NCBI GenBank assembly: GCA_905221605.1
Contig: CAJNDS010002339.1
Span: 230,001-294,000, forward strand
Direction: 5' to 3'
DNA: 64,000 nt
DNA from: Symbiodinium natans
Lineage: Eukaryota; Sar; Dinophyceae; Suessiales; Symbiodiniaceae
Shown piece after piece: positions 53,406 through 64,000 of this stretch. Every line of letters starts with the position of its first letter. Within the stretch, counting starts at the first letter, position 1. The position numbers and the translations under genes are program-made. The notes under the pieces are model-generated. The model was not told the origin of the DNA and ran no database searches. It was given only the letters and a program-made list of their open reading frames with translations.

Positions 53406-55895
53406 AGTGTTAGATGTTACAGGGAGTTGTTGCGAATTTGGTTGTTTGAACGCAAAAAAATGGGCAACCCATCTCATCCAGATGTCATGGCATTTCGCAA
53501 AACGCAGAGGAGCATGTTTTGCTTGTCAGTTGGTGGATTTGGAGGCAAGAAGTTAGAAAGCACAGAGAGGAATGCATGATGTGTTCAGGTCATCCTTGTC
53601 ATGCTCTGGCATATAGCAAAGTGCAGACGAACGCGCTGCAAAGCGCTTGATGCTGCGAAAGGATTGGATCGCGATCTTCAGGAGCTAACGGGATTTGCAT
53701 TGAATTGTAGTAGTAAAGTAGTACATGTCAGCATAAATTCAGCTGATTGCCGTGATTAGTTTCTTCACAAGATGATCGACATCCACTTGAGGGGAGCTGA
53801 CGCGTGTGCCGATCCCAAACCTTGTGTCTCAGCATCTTGCCCTTAGTCCAGTAGTTAATTTGCCCAAACCCCCTGCGTCCAAATAGCTCGGATGGCTAGA
53901 ACCTTTTCGCAGAGGAAGCAAAGTTGGAACCGTTTTGGACACGGTCTAATTTCCGCACAAAACGAGGGTGGTTTGAATAAACTGAGATGTTTATCCCTTC
54001 CATGCACAAAAAAGGAGAAGTTTTCCACGCCAGGCTCCGAGGAATGACGGTTTTGCTTTTTTGTAAACCTTTGCAATTCCAAATGCCGGGAAAGCAATCA
54101 CGCTTTCTCGATGTTTTACATGGTCCGCGCTTGTGTCTTTGATTGCCAAAAGTAAGAAACCCGGGGTGCGCGGAGGTGGGTGCCCAAAGCCTTTTAACCT
54201 TGTCGCAAAGCAAGCAGAGTTGGGAAAAAAACCTCAGATGTTTCCTCTGCGACCACATAGCTCGTGCCGCAACACAGAATGGGGCAGCAAGTTCAGGTTT
54301 GCATTGGTCCAGCCTGCTTTGGGCTCGACGGAGGGAGGAACTTCCACGCCCAGCAAAGGTGCCCGCTACCCACTAACCGTTACTAACCCAACTCTGTGAG
54401 CTGAGCTTTCAGCATGTCGGTTGTGGCTTGCACGCTCAGCCAGCAAGCCCTGGCAGAAAGTGCCGCATTGCCTGCGTTGGGCGGGCAGTTGGCATGAACT
54501 GAGACACACGTTGCCCATCCTGACGGGGAATGCTGTGCTTCGAAGAATCCGGGATGAAATGGACTTCGCGAACAGGGCAAATGAAGGTGCTGGCTAAGTT
54601 CGACACCGAAACCAAAGCAAATTTTGCTGCGATGGGACAGGCGCAGGCGCGAGTGAGGGGTTAGACGACAGGGGGTGCATATAAGAATCAGTAACGGAGA
54701 CAGCGATGGAGGGAATGGAGTGGGCTACACTTCCTGCGAAAAGCTCGCCGCCAAGTTGAACTCTTTACGGTTCCAAACAGACGGCAAAATAAGCGCTCGA
54801 GCAGACCTTGCCTCACCTGCGCGAGGCCCAGAAACATGCAAGAATCGAAACATCAACCAATAAAAAGGAAGGACTCCCTGATTGTGTGTGTGTGTGTGTG
54901 GCTTGTGTGTTGTTGTGCTGCAAAATCTCACGAAGCGATTTGACAGCCCGAAATCAAAACACGCAGCAGGTGGCGCCATTGCTCGGTCCTGCAAGTCGCG
55001 GCAAGGTTAAGAGGCTTGCAAAGACAGGGGAAGTTTCATCGCAACTCTGCTTGCTCGGTGACCAGGTGCTCAACATCTGGCGCGGCAGAGGAAACGCTTG
55101 CACCGTGACAACAACTATGCCGAACGTCGCTCACTTGCGTCGTGAGTGGGATGGTCAGCAGCTCCCGAATCATGAGGCCGGATTTTGAGCGTGTGTTGAC
55201 AGGGGCTCATGGCAGTGCGATGTTTGAAACATGCACATGCAGTATGGGAAGAAGCATCTTGAATCCGCATTGCCAGCTTTCATCAAGTGGTGGGGTCCCT
55301 TTTTGCCGACGCCGGGCGAAGCTGCCCCGCCTTCAGCAGGTCCCAGACTATCGAGGTGCCTGGTGCAAATGAATTGAACTCTCCATGGAATACGCCTCAC
55401 AACTACAGAGCATGCACGGTGGCGAATGGGTTGCGAGAATCCAGAGTATGTTTGTTTTACACGAAAACTTTCCACGCAGACCTATCGAACAAAGTCAAAG
55501 CCCCTCGAACTCTTGACGCCAAAAAATGCCCTCCCCTTCTTCGAATTGCTGTCAGGGGCCGGGGAAAGTTGCAGTTTGAGTCGGGAACAGCACAACAACG
55601 CGCATGCCGCGCTGTGTTCCGACCTGGGACGAGTTTAACATAGTTTGACCCTTGTCGTGTTGCTGCTTGAGCCGCGAATGCCGCGGCAACACTCATGTTT
55701 TTTTCGATGTCGGGGGGGAGTTTGTGGCTGCAAGGTGGGAGCTGCTCGCCACAGCTCTTGGAGCCCAGAAGAAATGCTTCGTGCCACAGATTTGTTCCCC
55801 AGCGCGGCGCTTGTTGCAGCCCTTTTAGGAGGAAACAGGCGCGTAAAAAACCTGTTTGTTTAGTGGATTTTTGGAGAGTCTCTTTTTTTGTGTGG
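53406..55895. other. Intergenic, unassigned
   Basis: Contains a TG run at 54883-54915 and many short ORFs. A minus-strand frame at 53896-54258 and plus frames near 55287-55640 have no recognised motif. I see no gene I can support. Confidence 0.4.
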
Positions 55896-55970
55896 GGGGG
55901 GGGGGGGGGAGTTGGTTGCGACCACGTTACTCTCACCATGCCCAAAACACCGGTATTTGCAGCGTTTTTG
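55896..55970 (-). repeat. Dispersed GTAAATACC element, reversed copy
   Basis: A G-run at 55896-55910, then about 27-60 bp later the reverse complement of the core (GGTATTTGCAGCGTTTTT). Same spacing as in the other copies. It abuts the CA tract. Confidence 0.6.
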
Positions 55971-55993
55971 CTCCTCTACACATAAAATACAAA

Positions 55994-56924
<931 letters not shown>

Positions 56925-57116
56925 TTAGGGGCCTCAAGAAGCTTAGGCTTCAAAGGTGTTTTAAGGGGGCTTCAGGGAAGCTTAAGGCTTGCGGTGGGCC
57001 TAAAAGGAGGGATCCTTAAATAAAACGTCAGCTCGTGCTTCAGCGTTCTGCCTCCGAAATCGGAAAGAGGAGAATGAAACGAGTGTTGAGTTTTTGCGCA
57101 ATTTGAAGATTTAGGG

Positions 57117-57252
57117 TGGGACATGACACGGGCGGGACCACGGCGACATGGCGGGACAAGGGCCGGACACGCGGGACAAGGGTGGGGCAAGGGCGGCACA
57201 CGGGAGGGACGCGGGAAGGACACGGGAGGGACAAGGGAGGGACAAGGGCGAC
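57117..57252. repeat. GGGACA-rich minisatellite
   Basis: Imperfect 10-20 bp units of the type GGACACGGGAGGGACAAGGG. The open frames in three phases are repeat translations. Confidence 0.9.
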
Positions 57253-57639
57253 ATGCAGCTGGAAGTTTGGACACCACGCCCATACATCCAGTTTGGTGTG
57301 TTTCGGGCATTTTTTTGGTTGATGTTCGCAGTTCTTTGCTTGGCAACGTGGGATTCTAGGGTGAAAAACTTAGGTTGGGCGTAGGATTAAGAGCTTACGG
57401 GCTTAGGGATAAACTTCAAGGCTGAGATGGCCAACCGGCATAGCCCAACAATTTGAGGCTTGGGGCGCTGGGGCCCCAAAAAAGAAATAAACAAAAATGG
57501 AAACAAAGTGTGTCGTTCGGGTGCGGAGCCCGCTTAGAGATTCAAAATTCAATCCTCCTCCCTTCCAATAACGCCAAATTCACGCGGTCCTTTTGCATGG
57601 GGATCAGAGACATGAAAATGAAAGCAATGGCAGTTCGGC

Positions 57640-57790
57640 ATTTCGTAAGCCCAAGCATCCAAACATCGACGACTGATTCGTATGTCGTGAGCCCAGACGT
57701 CCCAAAACGACGACTGCTTCACATTCTACAAGCCCAGACATCCATCAGCTACGACGGCTTCGGGTTTCCTAAGCCCAAGAGCGACAAAAG
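57640..57790 (+). repeat. ~45 bp imperfect tandem repeat
   Basis: Three diverged copies containing AAGCCCA(G/A)(A/G)C(A/G)TCC...ACGACGACTG. The ORF 57453-57851 that covers it is therefore doubtful. Confidence 0.6.
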
Positions 57791-57851
57791 CGTTGAAGAT
57801 CGTGATCTTGAGCCAAACAAACACTCACTGGATTGCGCAGTTCCACATTGA

Positions 57852-58994
57852 CATGAGCTTGCGGCCTGAGGAACCCCCCCCTGCCCGGATTTCTGGGTTA
57901 TGATTTCTCAATAGCATGCCACAACACAGAATCGAAGTTCGGAGGAGCCGAAAGTGCCGCGCCTGCCAATGAAAACTTCGTTGCGGACGCGCCGAGAAAA
58001 ACTCCGGGCCACAACCTGTGCCTAGGCGAGAGCATGTGAGTTTCGCCCCAATGCGAACTGGCCTCCATGATCTGCAGGTTGGCGTTTTTCAGCAATTGGC
58101 ACGGGGTTTAGGATTCAGTTTAGGGATTGTGGTTAAGGCTGATATCGGCTAGGTCTCAGGAGTTGAGATCAAAACTTGGGCTTCAGTCAAACTCGAAGTT
58201 TCTTCCACCCTGATCCCACCCCCCCGCCCGTCCCACCCTGTCCCGCCCTGTGCCACGCGTTGGGTTTCCTTGAAGTCATGGTTTGGGGCGGAGCCTCTGA
58301 AAACGTAATGTTTTACCGCTGATGGCAGCAAGAACTCTTCAGAGTAGGGAGAAAAACATGAGCACAGCAGCACTGAACCCCAAACACTGAAGTCTGAATG
58401 CAAATCTTTTATTGCCCCTGACCCTAAACCTTGAATACCCTCTGAGCCCTAAACCCTAAAGCCATGAATGGGGAAGCCCTCCGAGCCCTATGCCCCTAAG
58501 CCCTAATTTCTTAACACCCTAATTGAGAAAAGGCTCAACTCAAGGGGGCAGGCTCCTGTATCCTGGCCGGCCTTGAGGCCATGTGGCTCGCTGGGATCGT
58601 TTGTGCTTGTCTTCCGGAGGCCATTCTCTTCAAGCAGACACGAAGTCAAAAAACCACAAAAAGACCAAAGACATGAGCCAATAGAGAACCAAAGAATGAA
58701 GAGCGAAAGAAAACGAAAGAAAGATCGAAGCAAAAAACGACATAGTGAAACCATGCAACAGATTTAAATTGTGGGTGGAAACGGCAGCAGAAATGCGTAA
58801 ACATGTATGCCGTCTGGGACGCGTCCCTTGTGGGCTGGGGCGCATCCGTGTATCCTTGGAAATTTGCAGTGCTTGGAGGCCATAAGCGCAGATCCTGTTT
58901 TAGGGATTTGTGGGGCAACAAGTTGTTGAGAGCTGGGTTGTTGGCGTTTTGTTGCAATTGTCTTTGCCAGCGCTAGGATGGCAGGAGTTCCTTC
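57852..58994. other. Intergenic with telomere-like words
   Basis: Includes a GCCTAGGCGAGAGCATG word (about 58020), related to the repeat at 5135, and CCCTAAACCCTAAAG-type sequence at 58415-58510. No gene supported. Confidence 0.5.
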
Positions 58995-59393
58995 GTGATG
59001 ATGGTTGTTGGCGCATTGTGTATCGCTGCTATCGTCCGCGTAATTAGCTTGTGCTTTAAACTGCATAGAAGCATGCGTGTCAATCTGGGGCAGGAGCCAA
59101 ATCCGGTGGATCCGGGGGTGCCAGTGTACATGCTGGTGTACGACCCGCCCTCAAAGGGCAACGGAATCCACGTCCTGCCTCAGGACTGTGCGCAAATGAT
59201 TCCTTTCGGTGGGGACCCTCATCCTGCAGAGCTGGCACCAAAACCACAGGAAATGATGATCGGGAGGGAAGGGAGACCTTGTGTTTGGGGGGCAGGGATG
59301 CTGTCGGATTCTGGGGCTTCAGTTCCCGATGCCGTTGCCTCTAGCAGCCCAAATCCCCCTAGAGGCGGAACCGCGCCTAAGACGAAGCTATAG
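58995..59393 (+). CDS. Small hypothetical protein with N-terminal helix
   Basis: 132 codons at most. The first ATG is at 58998. An N-terminal hydrophobic stretch (MVVGALCIAAIVRVISLCFK) is followed by a Pro-rich soluble part (PVYMLVYDPPSKGNGIHVLP) and a low-complexity tail, ending in TAG. Single-pass anchor is plausible. No family recognised. Confidence 0.35.
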   Translation: MMMVVGALCIAAIVRVISLCFKLHRSMRVNLGQEPNPVDPGVPVYMLVYDPPSKGNGIHVLPQDCAQMIPFGGDPHPAELAPKPQEMMIGREGRPCVWGAGMLSDSGASVPDAVASSSPNPPRGGTAPKTKL

Positions 59394-59514
59394 TTATCTA
59401 GGTTTAAGCCCTAAACCCGCGTCATTCCCAAAGCATGGTTCAGGGTTTTATGAAAGTTGTTTATTTCAGGTATTTACGTAGGTTTTTGTCTCTTCTTGTC
59501 TTGAAGGGGATCAG

Positions 59515-59900
59515 GAGCTTGGGAGTTGAACGACAAGAGCAGTCCTTTGCTCTTCAAATCGTACCTCCTCGGAGGACTGGTTGGCCCGTGTTGTTTCACG
59601 CTCGTCAACCTGGATGACCCGCAACACTGTAAATTCTACTTGCAGTTTGACCGTTGGGAGTGTGACGAAGTGTCACGCAGCACCGTGGCAATCAGAGGCG
59701 GCTCCACGGCCAGTTCATGAGACAGCGGGGAGCTGGGCAGTGATCTGGCCTGGTGGAATGACATGTGCTGCAATCAAGCCGCTGAGGCAAAGGCTGAAGG
59801 GTGTCATCTCCCAAGATGTGCGGGCCCAGGTAAGCCCAAGGACTCCGAGGATGCGAGCACCTCAATCCGTGCCTTGGTGCGTCTCGTGTCGGGTGTCTGA
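59515..59900 (+). CDS. Hypothetical exon(s) interrupted by one TGA
   Basis: After GATCAG the frame reads AWELNDKSSPLLFKSYLLGG, LVGPCCFTLVNLDDPQHCKF, YLQFDRWECDEVSRSTVAIR to TGA at 59718. It continues in the same frame for 59 more codons (DSGELGSDLAWWNDMCCNQA, AEAKAEGCHLPRCAG...) to TGA at 59898. A GTAAG donor-like site follows at 59829. Strongly protein-like and Cys-rich. Family unknown. Confidence 0.45.
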
Positions 59901-61626
59901 CTCCGGCTTCAGAAACGTCCGCAACCCGGGAGCCTTGTGGGTGACACCTTTCAGGTTCAGAGCTTGAAATCTTGCGCCGCACCCTAAGCTCCATGACATA
60001 GTGCAAGCAGGCGCAGCCTACGTAGTCTTGTGCGTCAGGGGTTCCAGGCCAGCCCGTAAACCCCAAAGGCCTTAATAACCTACAGTACGAACACAACGCA
60101 GCCCCGAAATGGTCGCAGGACTGGGTGTTTGTGGTAGGAGTCACTCCGTAGTGTTCCATGTCTCATACGTTCCTCAGGTGGAAATGTGGCCTATGAGCGC
60201 AGTGAGGATTTAGAGCTTCGCGCGTCCACGCGCCGGTTGCCAGATCTTGCCGACCCATGACGGCCCATCTGGCTGCACATTGGACGGCGCGTATTTGCAA
60301 GTTTCTCGCTGTGATGCTCTTAGCTTGCAACCCTTGGCAGGAAGAGTCTGAGTCATCAGTGGCAAGAGGAACTCACGACGCGCGCGCGCCAGCCAAAGGA
60401 GCACGAGGGAGTCTTGTGTCACAAGATGGCACTATTGCGCTCACTGCGGTGCCGGGACTTGTTGATCATGTGTCTTCATAGTATACTACAGGGTGTGTGG
60501 GAGAGCAACTGTCTGGTATGATATATCGTTTATTACTTCTGGTTCGCAGAGGTACTGCCCGAAAGTTCTGTGCGCGGTTCTTTTTGAGAGTTTTTCTCGC
60601 AAAGCAGTCTACTGTATGATGCGGTGGCAGGAGCCGCTCAGCCGTTCGCAAACATGCTGGAGAGCAACTGTGGTCTAGAAACTACAAACAAGCCTGACTG
60701 ATCATGTCTCCGCCAGAGCTGCCGACAAAACTAGGAACCTACCTGCCTTGCTCCAGGAGCCTATGCAAAATTGAGGGATGCCAACAAAATGTAGTAAACA
60801 AATCGATGCCCATATCTTATTCTGTCTCCAGTGCTTCCCCTGCGAAGGCTGAGCGTAGGCTCCATAGTCATGAGTGGTGGTCAGCAACCTACATCCCAGA
60901 GCTTCCCTGGAATTGTTTCTTGCGCAGCTTACAAGCTCTTGACGAGAGAAGCGTGCGACGTCCAGGAGGAGAGCAGGCTTGTTGAGGGCGTTTCACTTTA
61001 CAGTCCATTATAGTGCGGTATGGCTGTTGCCCATGCCACGCAAGACCGCGGACCAGGGCCATCGCGTCTACTGTTTTGTGTTGCCAAGCTCGCTGTCCTA
61101 TGAGTGCGAATAGTACAAACTCAAAGCGAAGAACAGTATGGCAACGAGTAGCAGCCGCAGCATGCCAGAGCACGTGGTGCGAAAAAAAGGTTTGCCGTCA
61201 CACAGTCGCAGCCAGCAGTAGCAAGTGGCAGCCAGCAGCAGCAGCAACAAGTTGCAGCCAGCGCCACGGGCATACTGTCTGAGTTCCTCGTGCTGACGCC
61301 TGTGAAGCCGAAACATCAGGCGCCCTCGTAGCCACGCAAGGCTGGGGACTGAGGGTACTGCAGTGGATGTCCGGGTCGGGCGCGCGCCGCAGGAAGTCAA
61401 AATGATGACGCCGTCGGATCTTTGCTGCGAGCAGATCTCCAGCACAAAGCCCCGACTCGCTTGTAAAGCTGCTAATCAACAGGGTTAATTTTCCAAGGCA
61501 TGGTCGTTCACACGGCTTGATTGAAACTTAATGTGCAAACAATATTGTCTTCACTGTAGAGCTGGGACCCTGAGGGCTTCGGGTTTAGGACTCAGACAGC
61601 CGAGGCCTGGGAGCGCACCTGGGCTC
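59901..61626. other. Mostly unassigned
   Basis: A CAG/GCAGCCAGCAGC-rich patch at 61208-61262. Minus-strand frames at 61098-61479 include a Leu-rich stretch encoded by that patch. No supportable gene. Confidence 0.35.
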
Positions 61627-61838
61627 GAAAAAACTCAACGCTGAGGCGTAGAGAGGTGTGCAGGAGGTGGTGGAAAGAATTGCAAAAGGCAATGGGAGAA
61701 ATTGAAATGAGTGCTAGTAAGCCACGGCAAAATGCCGTGCCGGAGAGTCTTTTTTGCCAGGCACGTGGTAAAGCAGGAAACTGGAACTTGATGGCCGAGC
61801 ACGGAACCTCAGAGTTAGTGCGGCTAGCATTCAACTGA
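61627..61838 (+). CDS. Hypothetical coding segment
   Basis: Reads RRWWKELQKAMGEIEMSASK, then NAVPESLFCQARGKAGNWNL, ending in TGA. Charged, helical at the start. No family recognised. Confidence 0.3.
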
Positions 61839-61904
61839 GTGACTTGCGAAGGCTCATGATGTGGCCAGAAGCTTGCAAGGCAGTGGCCCTATGTTCATGG
61901 CGCA

Positions 61905-61965
61905 AAAAAAACCCTAAGCCTTACGCGCCCTATGACCCTAACTGCTGAGGTTGAGCCCCAGCAGG
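61905..61965. repeat. Degenerate CCCTAA words
   Basis: AAAAACCCTAAGCC...CCCTATGACCCTAACTG. Same kind of sequence as at 4683, 46190 and 58430. Confidence 0.5.
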
Positions 61966-62452
61966 CATAGAAGACAGAAGTGGATTCATGACTTCCCCTC
62001 TGAAATCAGCCATTGCAAGGACTCAAACTAAGCGCGGAGCTTTTTACACGCAAGCAACAAGGAAACGAAAGTCCTCAAAGGTATATCTACTTTGTAGGGT
62101 TTGGCACCTACTCTGTGAAATGCTGTACATATTTAGAATGTTTCATGCTCAAGGCTTTGGGCCTAGAAAGCAAACGGAAAACTGCATGGTGCAACTGCTA
62201 CAGGATGACATGTACAGGAGTAGGCTTCAACACTCCTCCTTCGCAACACCGCTAGGGTATTGCGACAAACAAAACCTGTACATGTCCATCCCTTCCGGGA
62301 GGAGGTACGAGCTCCTACCGAAGGAAAGGCTGTAGCTGGCCGGCTGGCCTCAGAGTGCGAGGGCTCTCACGGCACCTCTTTGCAAAAGAAAAGCACTGCT
62401 GGCAGGCCTGCGCAATGGGGCGCGCAACCTACCCGTCAGGGCGGCGGATGCC

Positions 62453-64000
62453 CTAACGTGTGCTATGCTGCGTGCAGTCTGCCTGGCTTCTGTGGCACTG
62501 CCGGCAGACCTCAAACACAACAAACTTGTGTGAACGGGCAAGTGTGGAACAGGCCTTGGTGCGATGAAGCGTGTTGCCCTCTGGCGTTGCAAAGAAACGA
62601 GTTGGTGCTTCATCGGCCTGCCTAGTGGAAGCTGGCGCGTTCCTGCCGGAAGCGGTCGCAAGACGCTGTGAGGAACTGGCCGCTGCCTCTCTCTCAGAGA
62701 TTTCTGCCCGGATTGCTTGCTCCGTGCGGTCCCTGAGACGCTGCAACTTGCGCGCCTTTCGCGGGCTTAGCGACACACTGCTCATGCCGAAGGTCCTGCG
62801 TGACAAGAAGGCAAAACTCCACTTCAGAAACTCCCACAAAACAATGGCACAAAACGCAACACCGAAAATGCACACTGCAAGCATCAGGTCGGCGTCCAAG
62901 GGAACTGGGAGCGTCAGGTCTTCCGGCTCTTCATCCTGCTGGCTAGCGGCGCCTATGACTTGCAAAAAGACAAACAGCATGAATACCGCACAAACAGGAT
63001 GATCACGTTTGCGGAACAGGTAAACCCCTGGCATGCCCCAACAAACTGCTGTCACAAGGCCATCTGCTGCTGCAGCTAAACGCACAGTCGTGAGCAGCAC
63101 ACGTTCTGCAAGGGGTTGTTGGGACTCCTCCTGGACAGGAGGCTCCGGCACACCGCTCAAACCCCACAACCTAACGCGCTGCTCCTCCTCGACCCAGTAC
63201 GGTGCTGGAGTGCCTGAAGCAGCTGCTGCGGGCGGGTTCCGGACACCAGCGCACAGTGCAAACACGGCGCCACGCACGCCAAGCAACAACAGACACAATA
63301 ACAGCTGCAGCTGAAAAAGGAGGTTTGCCGTCAGACGTTGGCGTGCGTTGCGGGTCCCGCCCTCCCGGGGGGAGGTTGCTGGAACTGCAACACTGCTGGG
63401 CACTGTGGTTTCGTGCTCTCCTCCTGGCCTGGTGGTGAGGTCCTGGCAGTTTGTTGGCTGGACCTCACGCAGCCCAAACACGCAAAACCCACCAAAACCA
63501 TCTAAACTAAACCTGCCCGGACAACACGGCAGTGGACCTGGCACCTGTGCAGGCCCATCTCTTCCGAGCGGCGAGAGTGGCAGACGAGTCCAGTCCAAAT
63601 CATAGACGCTTGAATCCCCATCACCATCAAGCTGGTATCGTGTGGGGTTGTCGTCACACTCATCGTCGGCGTCCAACCTGAACCAAACGGTTGAGGACTG
63701 CTGCAGGCACACTTTGGGATCCAAAACTTGGGTCCCACAAACCCCCTTTTTTGGCTCCAAAAGGGGGGTTTGCCCTGGCCAAATGAGCGCAGTCATTTGG
63801 GCACTTATTCCATGTCCCCACCCTGGCTTCAGACTTGGACTTACGTGCTCATCCTGCCCTCCAAGGGGCAAGCCAAAGGCCTGAAGTGCTTTGGCTATGA
63901 CGAGGGTTGAAGAGACCTCGTTTGCAGCGCGGTTTGCAAACGTGCTGCGTGCGTTTTCACGCTGAGCCTCCAACTCAGCGATTAGCGTCAACGCCCTATC
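62453..64000 (-). CDS. Membrane protein ORF with C-terminal Cys/His motif, 5' partial
   Basis: Longest convincing ORF of the window. It is open from the window edge (no ATG; first codons GAT AGG GCG TTG) to TAG at 62453, 515 codons visible. Counting from the TTG at 63991: an acidic region LDADDECDDN..DGDGDSSVYD (106-130), a Cys/Gly-rich stretch (155-172), a hydrophobic segment LLFQLQLLLCLLLLGVRGAV (~224-248), then VCAVFMLFVFLQVIGAAS (~333-350) and LMLAVCIFGVAFCAIVLWEF (~369-396), and a basic coiled region (410-440). The end reads FFATPEGNTLHRTKACSTLA then RSHKFVVFEVCRQCH, an H....C...(9-15)..C..C pattern suggesting a small metal-binding knuckle. I recall similar C-terminal patterns in dinoflagellate repetitive or retroelement-linked ORFs, but cannot confirm it. 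Function unknown. Confidence 0.65.
   Translation of the reverse strand, partial: DRALTLIAELEAQRENARSTFANRAANEVSSTLVIAKALQAFGLPLGGQDEHVSPSLKPGWGHGISAQMTALIWPGQTPLLEPKKGVCGTQVLDPKVCLQQSSTVWFRLDADDECDDNPTRYQLDGDGDSSVYDLDWTRLPLSPLGRDGPAQVPGPLPCCPGRFSLDGFGGFCVFGLREVQPTNCQDLTTRPGGEHETTVPSSVAVPATSPREGGTRNARQRLTANLLFQLQLLLCLLLLGVRGAVFALCAGVRNPPAAAASGTPAPYWVEEEQRVRLWGLSGVPEPPVQEESQQPLAERVLLTTVRLAAAADGLVTAVCWGMPGVYLFRKRDHPVCAVFMLFVFLQVIGAASQQDEEPEDLTLPVPLDADLMLAVCIFGVAFCAIVLWEFLKWSFAFLSRRTFGMSSVSLSPRKARKLQRLRDRTEQAIRAEISEREAAASSSQRLATASGRNAPASTRQADEAPTRFFATPEGNTLHRTKACSTLARSHKFVVFEVCRQCHRSQADCTQHSTR

Noticed and set aside
57123-57384. Plus-strand ORFs rich in Gly, Thr, Arg and Asp
   Set aside because: Translations of the GGGACA minisatellite.

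Overview
The window looks like nuclear DNA of a dinoflagellate, probably Symbiodiniaceae or another suessialean type (inference). The evidence is: (1) coding exons are short and split by introns that mostly begin GC (sometimes GT, possibly GA) and end AG; (2) long tracts hold minisatellites, CA/GA/TG/TAG microsatellites, 28-32 base G or C homopolymers and degenerate TTTAGGG/CCCTAAA words; (3) genes lie in multi-kilobase direct tandem duplications; (4) the recognisable families are ones expanded in dinoflagellates: an RLK/Pelle-like kinase, a cold-shock domain protein, and a TPR protein with GGG-containing repeats. I saw no bacterial operon, rRNA, tRNA, CRISPR array or spliced-leader gene.

Layout. 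1-1722: a minisatellite of ~31 bp units whose orientation flips several times. 2242-5361 and 9921-13021: two near-identical copies of a ~3.1 kb segment carrying a 163-codon ORF of unknown function; exon fragments of unidentified genes (6.8-9.7 kb) lie between them. 15.2-19.2 kb: a protein kinase gene in at least 13 exons, followed by a Gln/Ala-rich region. 20.1-22.5 kb: exons of an unidentified gene. 23033-39224: a direct tandem repeat of a ~7.7 kb unit, two full copies (A, B) and a ~0.75 kb third copy (C). Units A and B each carry a cold-shock domain gene and several unidentified coding segments; unit A alone keeps a dsRNA-binding-like segment. The truncated third copy runs into a TPR-repeat gene ending at 41189.

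41.5-44.2 kb is repeat-rich and partly AT-rich. 44.3-52.4 kb holds scattered plus-strand coding segments of unknown function, several with membrane helices. 52.5-58.9 kb is mostly dispersed repeats, including a ~930 bp CA tract and GGGACA-rich minisatellites. 59.0-61.8 kb has small coding segments. 62453-64000 is a minus-strand membrane-protein ORF that runs off the end of the window.

Most gene models were joined by hand from matching reading frames across intron-like gaps. The kinase, cold-shock and TPR calls are well supported. Most other CDS entries are open, protein-like segments without a recognised family and may be exons or decayed genes. Because the units are duplicated, copy-to-copy comparison (synonymous changes, indels confined to introns) is the best internal evidence for which frames are real.
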